Shown: one piece after another, positions 11,553 through 47,090 of the stretch
Numbering within the stretch: position 1 is the stretch's first letter
How the letters are laid out: every line of letters starts with the position of its first letter
From: Delphinus delphis
Lineage: Eukaryota; Chordata; Mammalia; Artiodactyla; Delphinidae
Direction: 5' to 3'
Assembly (NCBI RefSeq): GCF_949987515.2
Contig: NC_082703.1
Coordinates: 12,548,680 to 12,612,679 of the forward strand
Length of the DNA: 64,000 bases
The notes under the pieces: generated by a model
What the model was told of the DNA's origin: nothing
Seen by the model: the letters and a program-made list of their open reading frames with translations, nothing else
Databases searched by the model: none
Made by a program: the position numbers and the translations under genes

Positions 11553-13046
11553 CTGATGGTTTCCAGACTTCCTCACTAATCGGGGGGGATGATGACCCTC
11601 CTGTGAAGTCCATGACAGCAAGACTCTGGCTGGAATCAGAAGCTGGAGGGAGTGTCGGCAGCCACCACTACTGTGAATGGTGGATAACGGGGTGGGTCTC
11701 CTGCGTTCGTCCAATTGAACAGATTCCCCATGGGGGCTTCCACGTCCATTATTAGCCTACTGGGTACTGGAAAATGGTCAAACTTAATTCTCAAAGCCAT
11801 ATTCATTTAAATTCATTAAAAAAAACATACAAATCTCACAGTACTCTTGGAAACAGGAGAGAGTTTGTGAAATAAAATATATATGCAACACTGCAGGTTG
11901 GGATTCACCTCTTCAGATGGTTGATATCAATCAACAGGCCAACTGTGACAACTTTTAAGCTAAATATTCAAGGAGGCATCTGTCTTTTTAGCTAGTGAGT
12001 ACGTGGGTGTGTGTGGCAGTGGTGGTGATGGTGGCCAGGATCTGAAACTGTAACATGGGAAGTGACACAAATCCCTCAAGGCTTGGTTTGCAATAAAGAT
12101 AACATAATGGAGATTTTGATCTAAAAGATCAATAAGTTTTCTCTCTTAATTATCATCTCCATAGGAAATGAGAGTATTTCATTTCAGATTCTAGAGACTC
12201 ATACAAATGAAAAGTTCCTGAAGTTCAGGCATACGGACAAGCAAGTTCATGTTCAGTTGAGTGGAGCGGGAGACACAGATGGGGTGTCTCTCCGCCTCTG
12301 CTCCCCTTTCCAGGGGCAGCGTCACACTTGCTCCACAGGATGCTGCCTTCCTGGCTAGAGCTGATGGGATTAGCAGTGGGACTAACAAGAGTCTCAATCC
12401 TGAGAGTTTTGAATTGGGGCTGTGAGGCACTATTTAGTCATTCCTGCAGGGCAGTGAACGGAGGACGCGGAAACTAGGGAGTGAGGGCAGGCACTCCGGG
12501 TCAGGGGCACGCATGAGCAGTGGTGGTTGCTTCGCTGAGAGATCAGCAGAGCGGATAATTTGAGAGAACTCGAGCGAGGGAAGCTGGCTGCCGGCTTCCT
12601 GGGCCAGTCCTCTGTTGGTCCCAGCCAGGCTGGATGCCCTTGGATTCCATTAGCCACATCGAGAGCCTTCCATAAAGTCTTTTTCCCTTAAACTAGTGTG
12701 AAGTGATATCTTTATCTTGTGACCCAGAAAGCCTTGACTAGAAAAAAATGGTAACCAAAGCAAAATGCATAACTTAACCAGTAACTAACATTGAGAAAGA
12801 AATGTTAATGGAAGCAGACATTAAGAATGCATTAGTCATTTTTTCCCCAATGAAAATTTTAGAGCAGTCATTCTTAGCTTTTGCGGGGGTGGTAGTGGTT
12901 AGAATTCTTTAAGAAATTCACAGAAGTTATGGACCGTGACCATCTTTTTAGGAAAAAACCCACAGTTTGCATATAATCCATGGACCACAAGTTAATTAGT
13001 GTTTTGATTTGAGCCTTAATAAATGTGCATAGATAGGTGTTATTTT
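11553..13046. other. Intergenic, nothing recognised
   Basis: No gene, no clear repeat and no strong regulatory pattern is visible. A small purine/pyrimidine-biased stretch ('gtggcagtggtggtgatggt') lies at about 12014. Confidence 0.4.
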
Positions 13047-13106
13047 CATTATACCTCCCAATTCGAGTATAAGCTTCATTATACCTCCCAATTCGAGTAT
13101 AAGCTT
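13047..13106. repeat. Perfect tandem duplication of a 30-bp unit
   Basis: The unit begins cattatacctcccaattcga and ends gtataagctt. It is present at 13047-13076 and again, identical, at 13077-13106. The sequence on either side is unrelated. Confidence 0.97.
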
Positions 13107-13246
13107 CTTTCTGAGGGATAAAACCCGTGTTTCTCTGTAAAATTACTTTAATTCATTACCTGATGGCTCAATTAGTACTGTTCAATGCAGTTATTATTAT
13201 CTGTTAAATTATTGGATGTATATTTTATCAAAATATTTTATAATGG

Positions 13247-13380
13247 GACTTCCCTGGTGGTCTGGTGGTTAAGACTCCACACTTCCAATGCTAGGGGCTA
13301 GGGTTCAATCCCTGTTTGCAGAACTAAAATCTCACATGTCATGTGGCCCGGCCAAAAAAACCAAATAAACCAAAACAAAA
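13247..13380 (+). mobile_element. Short CHR-type SINE
   Basis: It begins gggacttccctggtggtctg, has a B-box-like 'gggttcaatccc', and ends with 'ggccaaaaaaacc' and an A-rich tail. Short copies ending in ggccaaaa are a separate form from the GC-rich 200-bp CHR copies. Confidence 0.85.
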
Positions 13381-13454
13381 ACAAACCACTCTATAATATT
13401 GAAAATACTTTTTTCAATTACTAAAATACTTTTTGCATGCAAGCCATGATCTGT

Positions 13455-14195
13455 GCCCCAAACATCATTAGTCATCAAAGAAATGCAAATCAAAACCATA
13501 AGATACCACTACTTCACACCCACTAGGATGGCTAAAATAAAACAGACAAATATTAACAAGTGTTAGTGAGGATGTAGAAAAATTGGAATCCTCATTCGTT
13601 GCTGGTGGGAAGGTAAAATGGTGCAACCACTTTGGAATACAGTTTGGTAGTTCCTCAAAAAGTTAAACATAGAGTTACCAGCAATTCTTCTCCACTCCCA
13701 GGTATGTATAAGAGAAATAAAAACTTGTCACACAAAAAAACTTGTGCATAAATATTCATACCAGCATTATTCATAATAGAAAAAAAAAAAAAAAAACCAG
13801 AAGCAACCCAAATGTCCATCAACTGATGAACAGATAAACAAAATAAGGTATACCCATATACTGGACTATTTTTCAGCCATCAAAAGGAATGAAGTACTGA
13901 TACGTGCTATTACTTACACGAACCTTGAAAACATTATGCTAAGTGAAAGAAGCCAGTCACAGAAGACCACATATTACATGATTCCATTTACATAAAATGT
14001 CTAGAACAGGCAAATCCACAGAGACTGCAAGTTGATTAGTGGTGGCCAGAGGTGAGAAGGAAGGAGGAAGGACTGCTAATGGGTGTGGGGTTTTCTTTTT
14101 GGAATGATGAAAATGTTAAAAAAAAAAAAATTAGTCATGATGATTGTATTACTCTGTGAATGTATTAAAGACCACAGAATCATACACTTTTCTCA
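13455..14195 (+). mobile_element. Old L1 fragment (end of ORF2 plus 3' UTR)
   Basis: The wording is that of L1 ORF2's last part: 'aaagaaatgcaaatcaaaac', 'ggatgtagaaaaattggaa', 'caacccaaatgtccatcaac' and 'gaatgaagtactgatac'. A 3' UTR and A-rich end follow at about 14120. The frame is destroyed by indels. It looks like a mammalian-wide L1M type, older than the L1 copies at 26 and 45 kb. Confidence 0.8.
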
Positions 14196-14379
14196 TAAAT
14201 CTCTCTTTAGTTTTTCCATTTGTCCATACCTTTATTGCTACATCCCAAGCTACCATCATCTCTTGTTAACAAAGTTTCTTTTCTGCCCTGTTTATTCATT
14301 CTTGCCCCTCTTCAATCTGCCACCCATGCAGCAGCAGGCAGTGCTGGGTTGCTCAACAGATGAACCAGGCTTGTGCTAA

Positions 14380-14800
14380 CTACACGAGCAAAGCAGGCCA
14401 CCAAAAAACTGAGGCGGGAAGACTGCCACCATGTCCTGCCTGCTGTCCGCAGTACACAGGGGGATGTTGCTTCAGGAACTTGCTTCAGACATAAACTAAG
14501 AAACTAAGACCCCCATCCAGTGGAGGATGTTGACTACATGCTGACCACAAGCATGTAGACCCCAGACTGGTTGGAACCAGAAGACTGATGATTAAGATTT
14601 CCAAAACATCACCCTGTTACCTCACCACCAACCAACCAGGAGAATGTCCATGAGCTGATGACCTGTGACCCTCGCTCCTAATGCTGCCTTAAACAAACCC
14701 TTGCTCCAAAGCATCAGGGAGTTCAGGTCTTTTGAGCATATGTTGCCCATTCTCCTTGCTTTGTGTCCTGCAAATAAATGCTGTACCTTGCTTCACCACA
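14380..14800 (+). mobile_element. Solo-LTR-like element
   Basis: The block ends 'ttctccttgctttgtgtcct', 'gcaaataaatgctgtacc' and 'ttgcttcacca', which is a typical LTR R/U5 arrangement with AATAAA at about 14774. A poly(A) tract follows at about 14800-14826. No coding remnant is seen; family and left edge are uncertain. Confidence 0.45.
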
Positions 14801-14829
14801 AAAAAAAAAAAAAAAAAGAAAAAAAAATT

Positions 14830-15572
14830 GAGGCAAAATTTCTTGAAAAATTTTGTATTTTCTGCAATAGAAACCCCAGCTAAGACAATGAGAAAATGTC
14901 TCCCCTAACAAGTTCAGGGTTAGGTAGGCTCTAAGGTTAGGCTCAGCCATGTCTTGGAGCACCTATCTTTCCATTCTGCTGCCTCCCCTCATGGTGGTAA
15001 GGTGGCTGCCAGCAGCAAAGAGGCAGCCTATTCCCCTATACACATCCTGTGGCAGAAGGAAAATCTCCTCCCCAACTCTTAAGTCCTTCCCTGGGCTTGA
15101 ATTAAGCAAATTTAAGTTACATGTGCAATTGTGGACCAGGGAAAGGGCAAACACGCATTGGCACCAACTGACTGAGGTTTACTTGTGGATTGGGTAGACA
15201 ATTGAACAAAATTTGAGGATCTACTCAGAAGGATGAAGCGGGGATGGATGCTTGCCCCTGATCTAATACGGCTCTTCTTTTATGCAAAGCTTGAAATATA
15301 GGGAAGGGGCCCTTGTATACTGCAGAAAGAGGAAGGTGATTTAAGCAAAATGTCATTTACAGCATGACTTTTCCCCCTTCTTATTTCAATATTCAAAACT
15401 CAACTGCACTTGATTTTTTGTCAGCCAGCACAAACACACTTTAATAATTTATTTATAATTCAGTAAAGAGCTTTCTAATTTTTCTTACTGCATTATGATA
15501 AAGTTAAAATATAAAGGCTGACAGCATATGGGATCAGGTGTGGGTCATTCTTTCCCCTATTAAAAAATATAT
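14830..15572. other. Intergenic, nothing recognised
   Basis: The sequence is unique-looking, with small open frames only and no splice context. Confidence 0.35.
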
Positions 15573-15573
15573 C

Positions 15574-15789
15574 GGGCTTCCCTGGTGGCGCAGTGGTTGA
15601 GAGTCCGCCTGCCGATGCAGGGAACGCGGGTTCATGCCCCGGTCCAGTAAGATCGCACATGCCGCAGAGCGGCTGGGCCCGTGAGCCATGGCCGCTGAGC
15701 CTGCGCGTCCAGAGCCTGTGCTCCGCAACAGGAGAGGCCACGACAGTGAGAGGCCCACGTACTGCAAAAAAAAAAAAAAAAAAAAAAAA
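15574..15789 (+). mobile_element. CHR SINE, full length
   Basis: It begins gggcttccctggtggcgcag. The tRNA-derived part is followed by the CHR-specific GC-rich part ('gagcctgcgcgtccagagcc') and a poly(A) tail at 15766-15789. Confidence 0.9.
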
Positions 15790-16825
15790 GTGGATGGGCC
15801 TTGAGCACCAGTCCTATTTTTCACAGAGAACAGAGACTGGTTCAAAGGTCTGAATCACAGGAAAGTGGAGTTGGTTTAAGAAACAGAACATCTAAATTCA
15901 GAGCCTTAGCCCTCAAACTCACATGAAGTTAGTGTGGAAACTCTTTTGTGAGGGATGCTAACAAAGATTTGAGAAACCTTTCTTTGCTAGGTCCCTGGTG
16001 GGACCAGCAATGCTTCTCTGAGGGAGATGCCGTGCCCGAACCCCCGTTTGGATGTGTGTAGCGTCACTGGTTCTACTCCTGGTAAATTCTCTAAAATGTT
16101 AAAATATATCTCCCTTTGAAGGGGGCAGGCGAGGAACTGTTTCTAGTTTATGTTTAATAAAATATGTTTAAAGTAGCCTTAATATAGGTTGGATTACTAA
16201 GGATAATAAAATTCTCTAGGAGAACCCAATTGCTAGCCAAAAGCAGAAAAAATGATGCTGTTTCCCTTCTGTGATAAAACAGCAGGCCTGCAGTGGAATT
16301 ATAAAGTTCTAAGATTAAATTATCTTCATTTACCTTCATTAGCAGTTGGATTGCACACTAAGACGTAGACACTAAAATGATAAAAGTGGTGGTGCTTTAG
16401 GGTGGGCCATGAAATTAGAAGTATTTCCTCTCTATCCTCTTAATGTCTAAAATGAAATTATATTACTTTTATAAGTAAAAACAACAATAAAAATACCACC
16501 ACAATTTACCACCACACTTAATTAGTAATAATATGCAGAAGTAGTTCAAAGTTTTGGACAGAATGACCTGTAGCCTTATCATGAGAATCCCTCTTTGGGT
16601 AATTCTTACTGAATTCAGTGGGAAGACCAAACAATTCTTTTGAAATTTTCCTATTGTTTTGTCTCATGCGGTTTAAAAACTTTAAGAGAAACAAAAACTA
16701 AGCAAGACAAATCCACAGCTGTTTTCCTAACTAGTATTTAGGAAGCTCACCAAGCTATGGAATCTCTATCTTAAAAGGTTTAACCAGTCTTCCAAATGGC
16801 AGCCTTGAAAGGGGTTAAGGTTATG
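15790..16825. other. Intergenic, nothing recognised
   Basis: AT-rich unique-looking sequence with no gene or repeat that I can name. Confidence 0.35.
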
Positions 16826-17035
16826 AACTCCGGAGCTGAAATGCCACTTACCAGCTGAGTGACCTTGGATGATTACTAAACCTCTCTGTGCCTCAATTTC
16901 CACATCTGCAAAATAATGGTAATAAGATTACCTACCTGATTAAGAGTATTAAGTAAGTTAATGTGTAGTTAATAAGTTATGTGTAAACTGCTTTAAACAG
17001 TGCCTGGCATGTAATAGGTTCTATACAAGTTTAAC
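16826..17035 (+). repeat. MIR SINE
   Basis: MIR core order is present: 'agctgagtgaccttgga', 'aacctctctgtgcctcaatt', 'tccacatctgcaaaataatg', and the tail 'acagtgcctggcatgtaata'. Confidence 0.85.
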
Positions 17036-17247
17036 AAATACATGCAAATTTTAAAAATGTCAGTGAGTTTACTAAGTACATACTTCAGCATTTCTGTATG
17101 ATTTTCAACATTCTCTCATTCAACATCCTTATCCTTCAAGATTTTTATTAATAATTTCTATTAAGCCTAGACAAGTTAAACTGATGCTTAATGAAATGTA
17201 TGCTAAATTTAGGACAAGTAATCTAAATGTCTAAGAAGACAGGGTTT

Positions 17248-17449
17248 GGGCTTCCCTGGTAGCGCAGTGGTTGAGAGTCCGCCTGCCGATGCAGAGGACA
17301 CGGGTTTGTGCCCCAGTCTTGGAAGATCCCACATGCCGCGGAGCGGCTGGGCCCGTGAGCCATGGCCACTGAGCCTGCGCGTCCGGAGCCTGTGCTCCGC
17401 AACGGGAGAGACCACAATAGTGAGAGGCCCGCGTACTGCAAAAAAAAAA
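17248..17449 (+). mobile_element. CHR SINE, full length
   Basis: The copy is complete from gggcttccctggtagcgcag to a short A-tail. The target-site duplication agacagggttt lies at 17237-17247 and 17449-17459. Confidence 0.9.
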
Positions 17450-17659
17450 GACAGGGTTTATAGGTTATGAGATGAAGATCTTGAATGATGTCATGTGTGT
17501 GCCCATCAATAAACAGCAGTCCTTCCTAAAGCTTCCCCACAGCATGGGGGCCCCTAAGAGATGCTGATGGTGTACTAGGGAGGAACCCAGGTGGGAATGA
17601 TGCGTGTGTATGCTGGCAGCTTTAGAACATGAACAGGAGTTCTTGGATGCTCCTCCCTT

Positions 17660-18125
17660 CAAAACGTAGCACCTAATCACCCCCCCTTGAGTGCGAGATG
17701 GACTTAGGGACCTGCTTCTAGTAGATAAAATGCAATGGAAGTGGTGGTGTGCAACGTTAGAGACTAGGTCTTTCCTCGCTTGGATCTGGGAGAAGCTGAA
17801 GGAAGCTGAGGGAAGCCAGCTGCCCCATCACGAGGACACTCGGTAGCCATGTGGAGAGGCTCAACGTGTGCAGAGCTGAGGCCTCCTGCCGATGGCCATG
17901 TGAGGAAGCCACCTTGGAAGTGGACCTTCCAGACCCAGTTGAGCCTTCAGATGACTGCAGTCTGGCTTGAGTGAAACCTGAGGGGCACTGAGCCAGGACC
18001 ACCAGCTGAGCCGCTCCTAGATTTGACCTGAAGAAACCACGCAAGAAGATAATACACATCTGTTGTTCTAAGCTGCTATATTTTAGGGTAATTTTCTACA
18101 CTGCATAGATAAACCCCTACAGTGT
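17660..18125 (+). mobile_element. LTR of the ERVL-MaLR (MLT1-like) group
   Basis: The end 'ctgttgttctaagctgctat' followed by 'ttttagggtaattttctaca' and 'agataaac' matches the well-known terminal wording of MLT1-type LTRs. Upstream 'gaggaagccaccttggaagt' also fits. It is diverged, with no internal region. Confidence 0.6.
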
Positions 18126-19456
18126 GTGTTAATGGATGAAGAAGACAGCAGGGTAAAAAGTACCCTTTCTAGACCTGACACTTCACCTGGTGAAAACCCA
18201 TCATCTTGACCCAAGAACTATCACCAAACTGCGATGATAAAATGGTTTCTTTCTTATCCCTGCTTAGTTGCTACTTTTTATGTCATCAGCATGTCAGGGT
18301 TTGTCCTACCACTTAGCATAATTGCCTAGAATATCTGTGCTGAAGTTTGAGTATTGAATGCGGTCTCAGTGAGACAGAGACTGTCACCAGGAGAAGGCTG
18401 GGGGCCTGGCTATGGAGAAGCCCCAAAGAGTAAAGACTGCAATAAACTGTCTGGGCTTTGATTCTCTGTCCTGAAGGATTATAAAGTATTTTATTAGAAT
18501 ATTCAAAACTCACAGACTAAACTGACGGACATGGAGGCAGAACTACACAAACTAAATTCACATGATACTGATGTATAAATCAGGAAGCTTCTCTAAGTTT
18601 ACTATGTGCAGAATGGAATTCTGATGCTCTCATACAGAGCTCCCCCTTTTCCTGAATGACAGCTTAGAGTCCATATCGGCAATCAGAAGGTGGCTCAGTT
18701 AAGCTTGCAGTTAGAGGACAAAGTGGCAAGTCTTGAGGTATGCTCTTCCCAAGCCACAGCAAGTCTTCATAAACTGATACTATGGGAAGTAGAGAACACC
18801 TCTGGTCACTGAATGGCTCACATCTCTTGGATTCAGCACCTCCCCTCCGTGGGTTAACACTATATTCACACTGTCACTTTTGTTTCTCTAAACTCTTGGT
18901 AAATTGACATTTTCTTTCCTCAAATGAGTTAATAGTGATTAAAAGCCACAGTGTACCTGGGAAACGTTGAGGCTCTTCTCACATGATGATTAAACTAGTT
19001 TGACTCTCTGGGGATATCTTATTACCAAGTCCTCAGGAGGGATCTCACTGCTGTCTTCACATACTACCTGTATAGTTTGGAGCACAGGGCATTTATTAGC
19101 ATATCAGAGCCTGTCCAGAGATAATATTTCAGAACTGGTACAGCATTTCAAGGGCAGTTTTGTAATTTCTGATCTTTTATCTAGAAATTTTCATGATCAA
19201 CAAAATCCTAAGTTGATCACCAGGGGTTGAAAAATGAATAAAGAGCAGTTATCAAAAACAGGACATTTATGTGATGTTCTCATTTTTCAAACCACTATAT
19301 GTAGTAGTACAGTTTTCTCACTTGAGCCATGAATATTCTTACCAAAATCAAGTCGTTCACAACTGGAACAAAGGCTAATTTGTACCAGTCAGTTTCAGAA
19401 ATTCAAAAATAGTTTTTTACTATCCACAATTAAAAATTAATCTTGTAATAATTTAC
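18126..19456. other. Intergenic, nothing recognised
   Basis: No gene, clear repeat or regulatory signal is seen. Confidence 0.35.
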
Positions 19457-19568
19457 AATGGAAAAGAATCTGAAAAAGAATACATATATACGTATGACTG
19501 AATCACTTTGCTGTATACCTGAAACTAACATAACATTGTAAATCAACTATACTTCAATGAAAAAAAAA
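19457..19568 (+). mobile_element. L1 3'-end fragment
   Basis: It contains the cetartiodactyl L1 3' terminal phrases 'actgaatcactttgctgtat', 'cctgaaactaacataacatt' and 'gtaaatcaactatacttcaa', then an A-tail. Only about 110 bp is present. Confidence 0.8.
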
Positions 19569-20166
19569 GTTTCAAGAGAAAATATTTTAGCATTTAATGT
19601 CTTAGTATTAATCAACATCTACTGATTCAAAAGTTAAAAAGTATGTCCCATTAAATGTATGCACTTGAATTATTAAAAAAACTTGGAATTACAATAAAAT
19701 CCTCAATATTTTGCCCATTATGTAATTAGGTAAATAGAATTATGACAAGGTCGATAATTAGTGATTAGTAATATGCCAAAATAATTTCATACATTTATAA
19801 ATATATCAAAATCTCTTCTAGTTTCATTGTTCTCAGAAACCTAAGAATACCACTCAATGGTCATTTTACTTGTCATTTTCATCAGACACCATTCTTTTTG
19901 ATTTTGTATTCTACTGAATACATCTTTCCCTGATTACTTTTGTTTTACTGAAAAAAAAACCAAATCTTTTTCTTGGAAACAAAATGAAGTCTAAATTAAT
20001 TCAATAGCTGCTGAAATTTCACTGAAATTTTAAACAGTTACAAATCCACATTAGCTTTAATATATAGCTAGTACACAATAAAAATTAAAAGAGCTATTTT
20101 GGGAGAGTTGATGCAAGTAGAAAAATTGATTAAAGTATATTCACTGAAAGTCCTGTCATCAACATT

Positions 20167-20172
20167 TTTATT
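20167..20172 (-). promoter_or_regulatory. DCTN6: Candidate DCTN6 polyadenylation signal (AATAAA)
   Basis: On the minus strand this reads AATAAA, about 350 nt past the DCTN6 stop codon. That is a plausible 3' UTR length for this short mRNA. It is the only AATAAA on that strand that I noticed in this interval. RNA evidence would settle the cleavage site. Confidence 0.5.
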
Positions 20173-20521
20173 TAGTTTAGTAAATGTTAGAATATAAATA
20201 CATGACAATATGTTCTTTCTTATCATGGGTAGTCTTTTATATAACTAAAATTCATGGCCAACATTTTACATAACAAAACAACACAAAATAAGAAATCTGT
20301 AAATTATCAGAAATGGGACAAGGACATCAGAAAATAATACATTTTATATAAATTATAGAGGACAGTTACAATGAAAACCCATTTCTTTCCTCTCTAACTC
20401 AATTTTACAAGATAAAGTCAACACATATTATTCTGCGGACTGCTAAGAGTGCATAAACACTGTGGCTCTTTCAAAAGACAGTGGTCAAAGACAAATGTTA
20501 TCTTGATGTCATGTATTGTTC

Positions 20522-43742
<23,221 letters not shown>

Positions 43743-44199
43743 GGTTTGGGCCTGACCTCCAGTTGGATCTACACAACCGCCTGGGCAAAGCGACGATCTC
43801 TACGAACGATTGCAGAGCCTGGCAGGATCGGGAAGGGGCGGAGCCTGGGGCTGCTCGCGGGGGCGGGGCGAGGGCGGGGCCGGCTCTGGTGTAAGGTTCC
43901 ACTTCGCTGGGGTAAGCGGGTTTGTGCCAGGGGGCGGTGCATGGCGACCATCTGGTTTTAGCGCAATCCGGGGATCGATGGACTCGGATTTAAAACAGCC
44001 GTTTAGTTTGATCCAACGCACGTCATTGTGACCTCATTATACCCACTGTTCATTCTCAGTCTCCTTTCCTTAAGCATCTTACTGCTAAACGCTGGGCCCT
44101 TTTCCCTTTCAGTGTGAGCTCGTTATTCCCGTAAATTAAGTACCCTCTACCTGCTGTCGGTGTCAGGTTAATATCTCTAATTCTGTCCTCCTTGCCGGG

Positions 44200-44690
44200 C
44201 TGATTATTCGATTGCCTACTTCACCTGTCCACTTGGGTGCCTCAAGGTCTTATGAAACCTAAAATGTCCAGAACAGAGCTTTTGATTTACGCCCTTGCCC
44301 TCTCTCCAGAGGATCCAAGTTGGTCATTTGATCTCTGTCTAGTAAAGGAGTCCGCCGTTCACCCAGCCTCTCAAGTAAGAGACTCAACAGTCATCCTTGG
44401 CAGTCCTCACCTCTCCATACATAATTCACCGGCAAGTTCTGCAGCTCCTACATCTCATTCTTACACTTTGCATCATTTACTCTGCCACCTCTCTAATCTA
44501 ACCTCCCCCTGTAGCCTGCCCCTCCACCCGTGACCTCTGAAATCACACCCCCATCCAAGCCACTCTCCTGTAGCTGAAATCATCCTTTAAAAACCAAATT
44601 CAGTTATTTTACTTCCCACTCCTTTTAAAATCCAGCCCCTGCTCAGTTCTCTCTTCTTTAATTTCATGTTCTCTTCCTCTTTCTCTAATC
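44200..44690 (+). mobile_element. L2 LINE remnant
   Basis: 'Aatgtccagaacagagcttt', 'caacagtcatccttggcagt' and 'aaatccagcccctgctcag' are the late ORF2 text of L2. The frame is interrupted. Confidence 0.65.
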
Positions 44691-44763
44691 ACACTTCCAT
44701 TCTCCCGGAAGCCAGGCTGAATCTCAGACCCAAAGAGCTTCCACCTGCCCTCGCCAACCCCCT

Positions 44764-44787
44764 CCCCCCCCCCCGCCCCCGCTTCTG
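44764..44787. repeat. Poly(C) tract
   Basis: A run of C broken only by one T and one G, preceded by a CT-rich sequence. Confidence 0.9.
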
Positions 44788-44839
44788 ACTCTAGTCTCAG
44801 ATAGATGTCATATACTGGGCGTATCAGCCAGGGTTCCAC

Positions 44840-45205
44840 CACAGAAGCAGAACCACTAGGAGATAATATATTAAGAGATTTATTGCAGGGAATTGGTCAG
44901 CGTGATTGTGGGGCTGGCTAGGCAGGTGAGAAATCTTCCGGGCAGCCTGGAACTCCGACACATGGAGTGAAGCCCTGTCTACAGGTGGACTTTCTTCAGG
45001 AAGCTCCAGCTCTGCCCCAAGGTCTTTTAACTGATTGAATCAAGCCCACCCAGATTATCTAGGATAATCTCTATTCCTTAAAATCAGCTGGTTATGGCAT
45101 TTAATCACATCAACAAAATACTTTCACTACATCACCTAGACTGGCGTTTGATTGAATAACTGAGAACTGTAGCCCAGCTCAGTTGATACAAGAAACTGAC
45201 CTTCA
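44840..45205 (-). mobile_element. LTR-like ancient repeat (same family as the 46.5-47.3 kb copy)
   Basis: 'Gggttccaccacagaagcag', 'gatttattgcagggaattgg', 'gtgattgtggggctggc' and 'gactggcgtttgattgaata' parallel the copy at 46511-47272 and a widespread mammalian LTR-type repeat in reverse orientation. The exact name is not assigned. Confidence 0.55.
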
Positions 45206-45249
45206 TTCTCAGAGAAGCCTCTCTGACCACTGAGTCAGAAATAGGTCAC

Positions 45250-45355
45250 TCTTATATGTATATATATAACTGAATCACTTTGCTATACACCTGAAACTAG
45301 TAAAATATTGTAAATCAACTATAGTCCAATATAAAATAAAATTTTTTAAAAAATA
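45250..45355 (+). mobile_element. L1 3'-end fragment
   Basis: 'Aactgaatcactttgctata', 'cacctgaaactagtaaaata' and 'atcaactatagtccaatata' followed by an A-rich tail. About 105 bp long, flanked by 'aataggtcactctt' on both sides (45239 and 45353), a clear target-site duplication. Confidence 0.88.
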
Positions 45356-45439
45356 GGTCACTCTTGCTATACTGTTGGTTATCTCCAAGGGATAAGGATA
45401 GCATCCATCACCAACTGTATTTCTTCTCCCACCTCCCCC

Positions 45440-45565
45440 AAAGACTAAGTTCCATGAAAGTAAGGCCATATGAGTTTGTCCCTACTCTTTACTCACTGAC
45501 CACAGTACCTGACACATAGTTGATACTCAAAAAAAAATTGTTGACTAAATATATGGATGAATTTA
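45440..45565 (+). repeat. L2 LINE 3' end
   Basis: 'Actaagttccatgaaagtaa', 'cacagtacctgacacatagt' and 'tgatactcaa' match the L2 3' end. Confidence 0.65.
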
Positions 45566-45650
45566 AAACATCCTGTTGTCTCCAAGCATGTAAACACCTA
45601 TTCATTTTTAAGCAATGTCTGTCTAAATTAATTTGAAAGACTTCCATGGC

Positions 45651-46490
45651 CCAGTCAGAATGGCCATCATCAAAAAATCTACAAACAGTAAATGCTGGAG
45701 AGGGTGTGGAGAAAAGGGAACCCTCTTGCACTGTTGGTGGGAATGTAAATTGATACAGCCACTATACAGAACAGTATGGTGGTTCCTTAAAACACTAAAA
45801 ATAGAACTACCATATGACCCAGCAGTCCCACTACTGGGCATATACCCTGAGAAAACCATAATTCAAACAGAGTCATGTACCACAATGTTCATTGCAGCTC
45901 TACTTACAATAGCCAGGACACGGAAGCAACCTAAGTGTCCATCGACAGATGAATGGATAAAGAAGATGTGGCACATATATACCATGGAATATTACTCAGC
46001 CATAAAAAGAAATGGAGTTATTTGTAGTGAGGTGGATGGACCTAGAGTCTGTCATACAGAGTGAAGTAAGTCAGAAAGAGAAAAATAAATACCATATGCT
46101 AACACATATATATGGAATCTAAAAAAAAAAAAAGTTTCTGAAGAACCTAGGGGCAGGACAGGAATAAGGACACAGACGTAGAGAATGGACTTGAGGACAT
46201 GGGGAGGGGGAAGGGTAAGCTGGGACGAAGTGAGAGAGTGGCATGGACTTATATACACTAAGAAACATAAAGTAGATAACAAGTGGGAAGCAGCTGCATG
46301 GCACAGGGAGATCAGCTCCGTGCTTTGTGACCCCCTAGGGGGCTGGGATAGGGAGGGTGGGAGGGAGACGCAAGAGGGAGGGGATATGGGGTTATATGTA
46401 TATGTATAGCTGATTCACTTTGTTATACAGCAGAAACTAACACACCATTTAAAGCAATTATACTCCAATAAAGATGTTAAAAAAAAAAAA
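45651..46490 (+). mobile_element. Recent 5'-truncated L1 with ORF2 C-terminus
   Basis: The 840-bp copy has the target-site duplication aaagacttccatggc at 45636-45650 and 46491-46505. A frame starting in the flank reads through ~120 residues of the L1 ORF2 C-terminus (for example [20 protein letters not shown] and [18 protein letters not shown]), then the 3' UTR and A-tail. ORF2's enzymatic domains are missing, so it cannot move by itself. It has few differences from the 26-kb copy. Confidence 0.95.
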
Positions 46491-46510
46491 AAAGACTTCC
46501 ATGGCATGGG

Positions 46511-46754
46511 TGCTAGTGTTCTCCAGAGAAGCAGAAGCCGTGGGAGACGCACGTTTATTTTAAGGAACTGGCTCACGTAGTTACGTAGAACCCCAGGCTG
46601 GAAGAAGTTGATCTTGCAGTCTCAAATCCAAAATCTAGAAGTGGGAAATTCAGGCAGGGTTTCTATGAGGCAGAATTGCTTTCTGCGGGGGGGAAACCTC
46701 AGTCTTTGCTCTTAAGGCCTTCAGCTGATTGGATGAGGCCCACCCACATTTTGT
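46511..46754 (-). mobile_element. LTR-like ancient repeat, part 1 (split by a SINE)
   Basis: 'Gttctccagagaagcagaag', 'tttattttaaggaactggct' and 'ttcagctgattggatgaggc' then 'ccacccacattttg'. It continues after the CHR insertion at about 47118. Confidence 0.6.
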
Positions 46755-47090
46755 TTATTTTATTTATTTATTTTTGGCTGTGTTGGGTCTTCATTGCTGC
46801 GCGCGGGCTTTCTCTAGTTGCGGGGAGCGGGGGCTACTCTTCGTTGTGGCGCGCGGGTTTCTCATTGCGGTGGCTTCTCTTGTTGCGGAGCACGGGCTCT
46901 AGGCGTGGGGGCTTCAGTAGTGGCAGCATGTGGGCTCAGTAGTTGTGGCGGGCTCTAGAGTGCAGGCTCAGTAGTTGTGGCGCACGGGCTTACTTGCTCC
47001 TCGGCACATGGGATCTTCCCAAACCAGGGCTCGAACCCGTGTCCCCTGCATTGACAGGCGGATTCTTAACCACTGCACCACCAGGGAAGT
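46755..47090 (-). mobile_element. Long-form CHR SINE inside an LTR-like repeat
   Basis: The tail is TTTATTTATTT at the left and the head is at 47090. The target cccacattttg occurs at the left (46741-46751) and right (47118-47128). Next to the right junction is a small tandem duplication. Confidence 0.9.

Noticed and set aside
17248..17330. tRNA-like A and B box sequence
   Set aside because: It is the tRNA-derived head of a CHR SINE; no tRNA cloverleaf with intact anticodon arm is supported.
45633..46064. 143-codon open frame with clear protein homology
   Set aside because: It is the C-terminus of L1 ORF2 in a 5'-truncated copy, not a host gene; reported as a mobile element.
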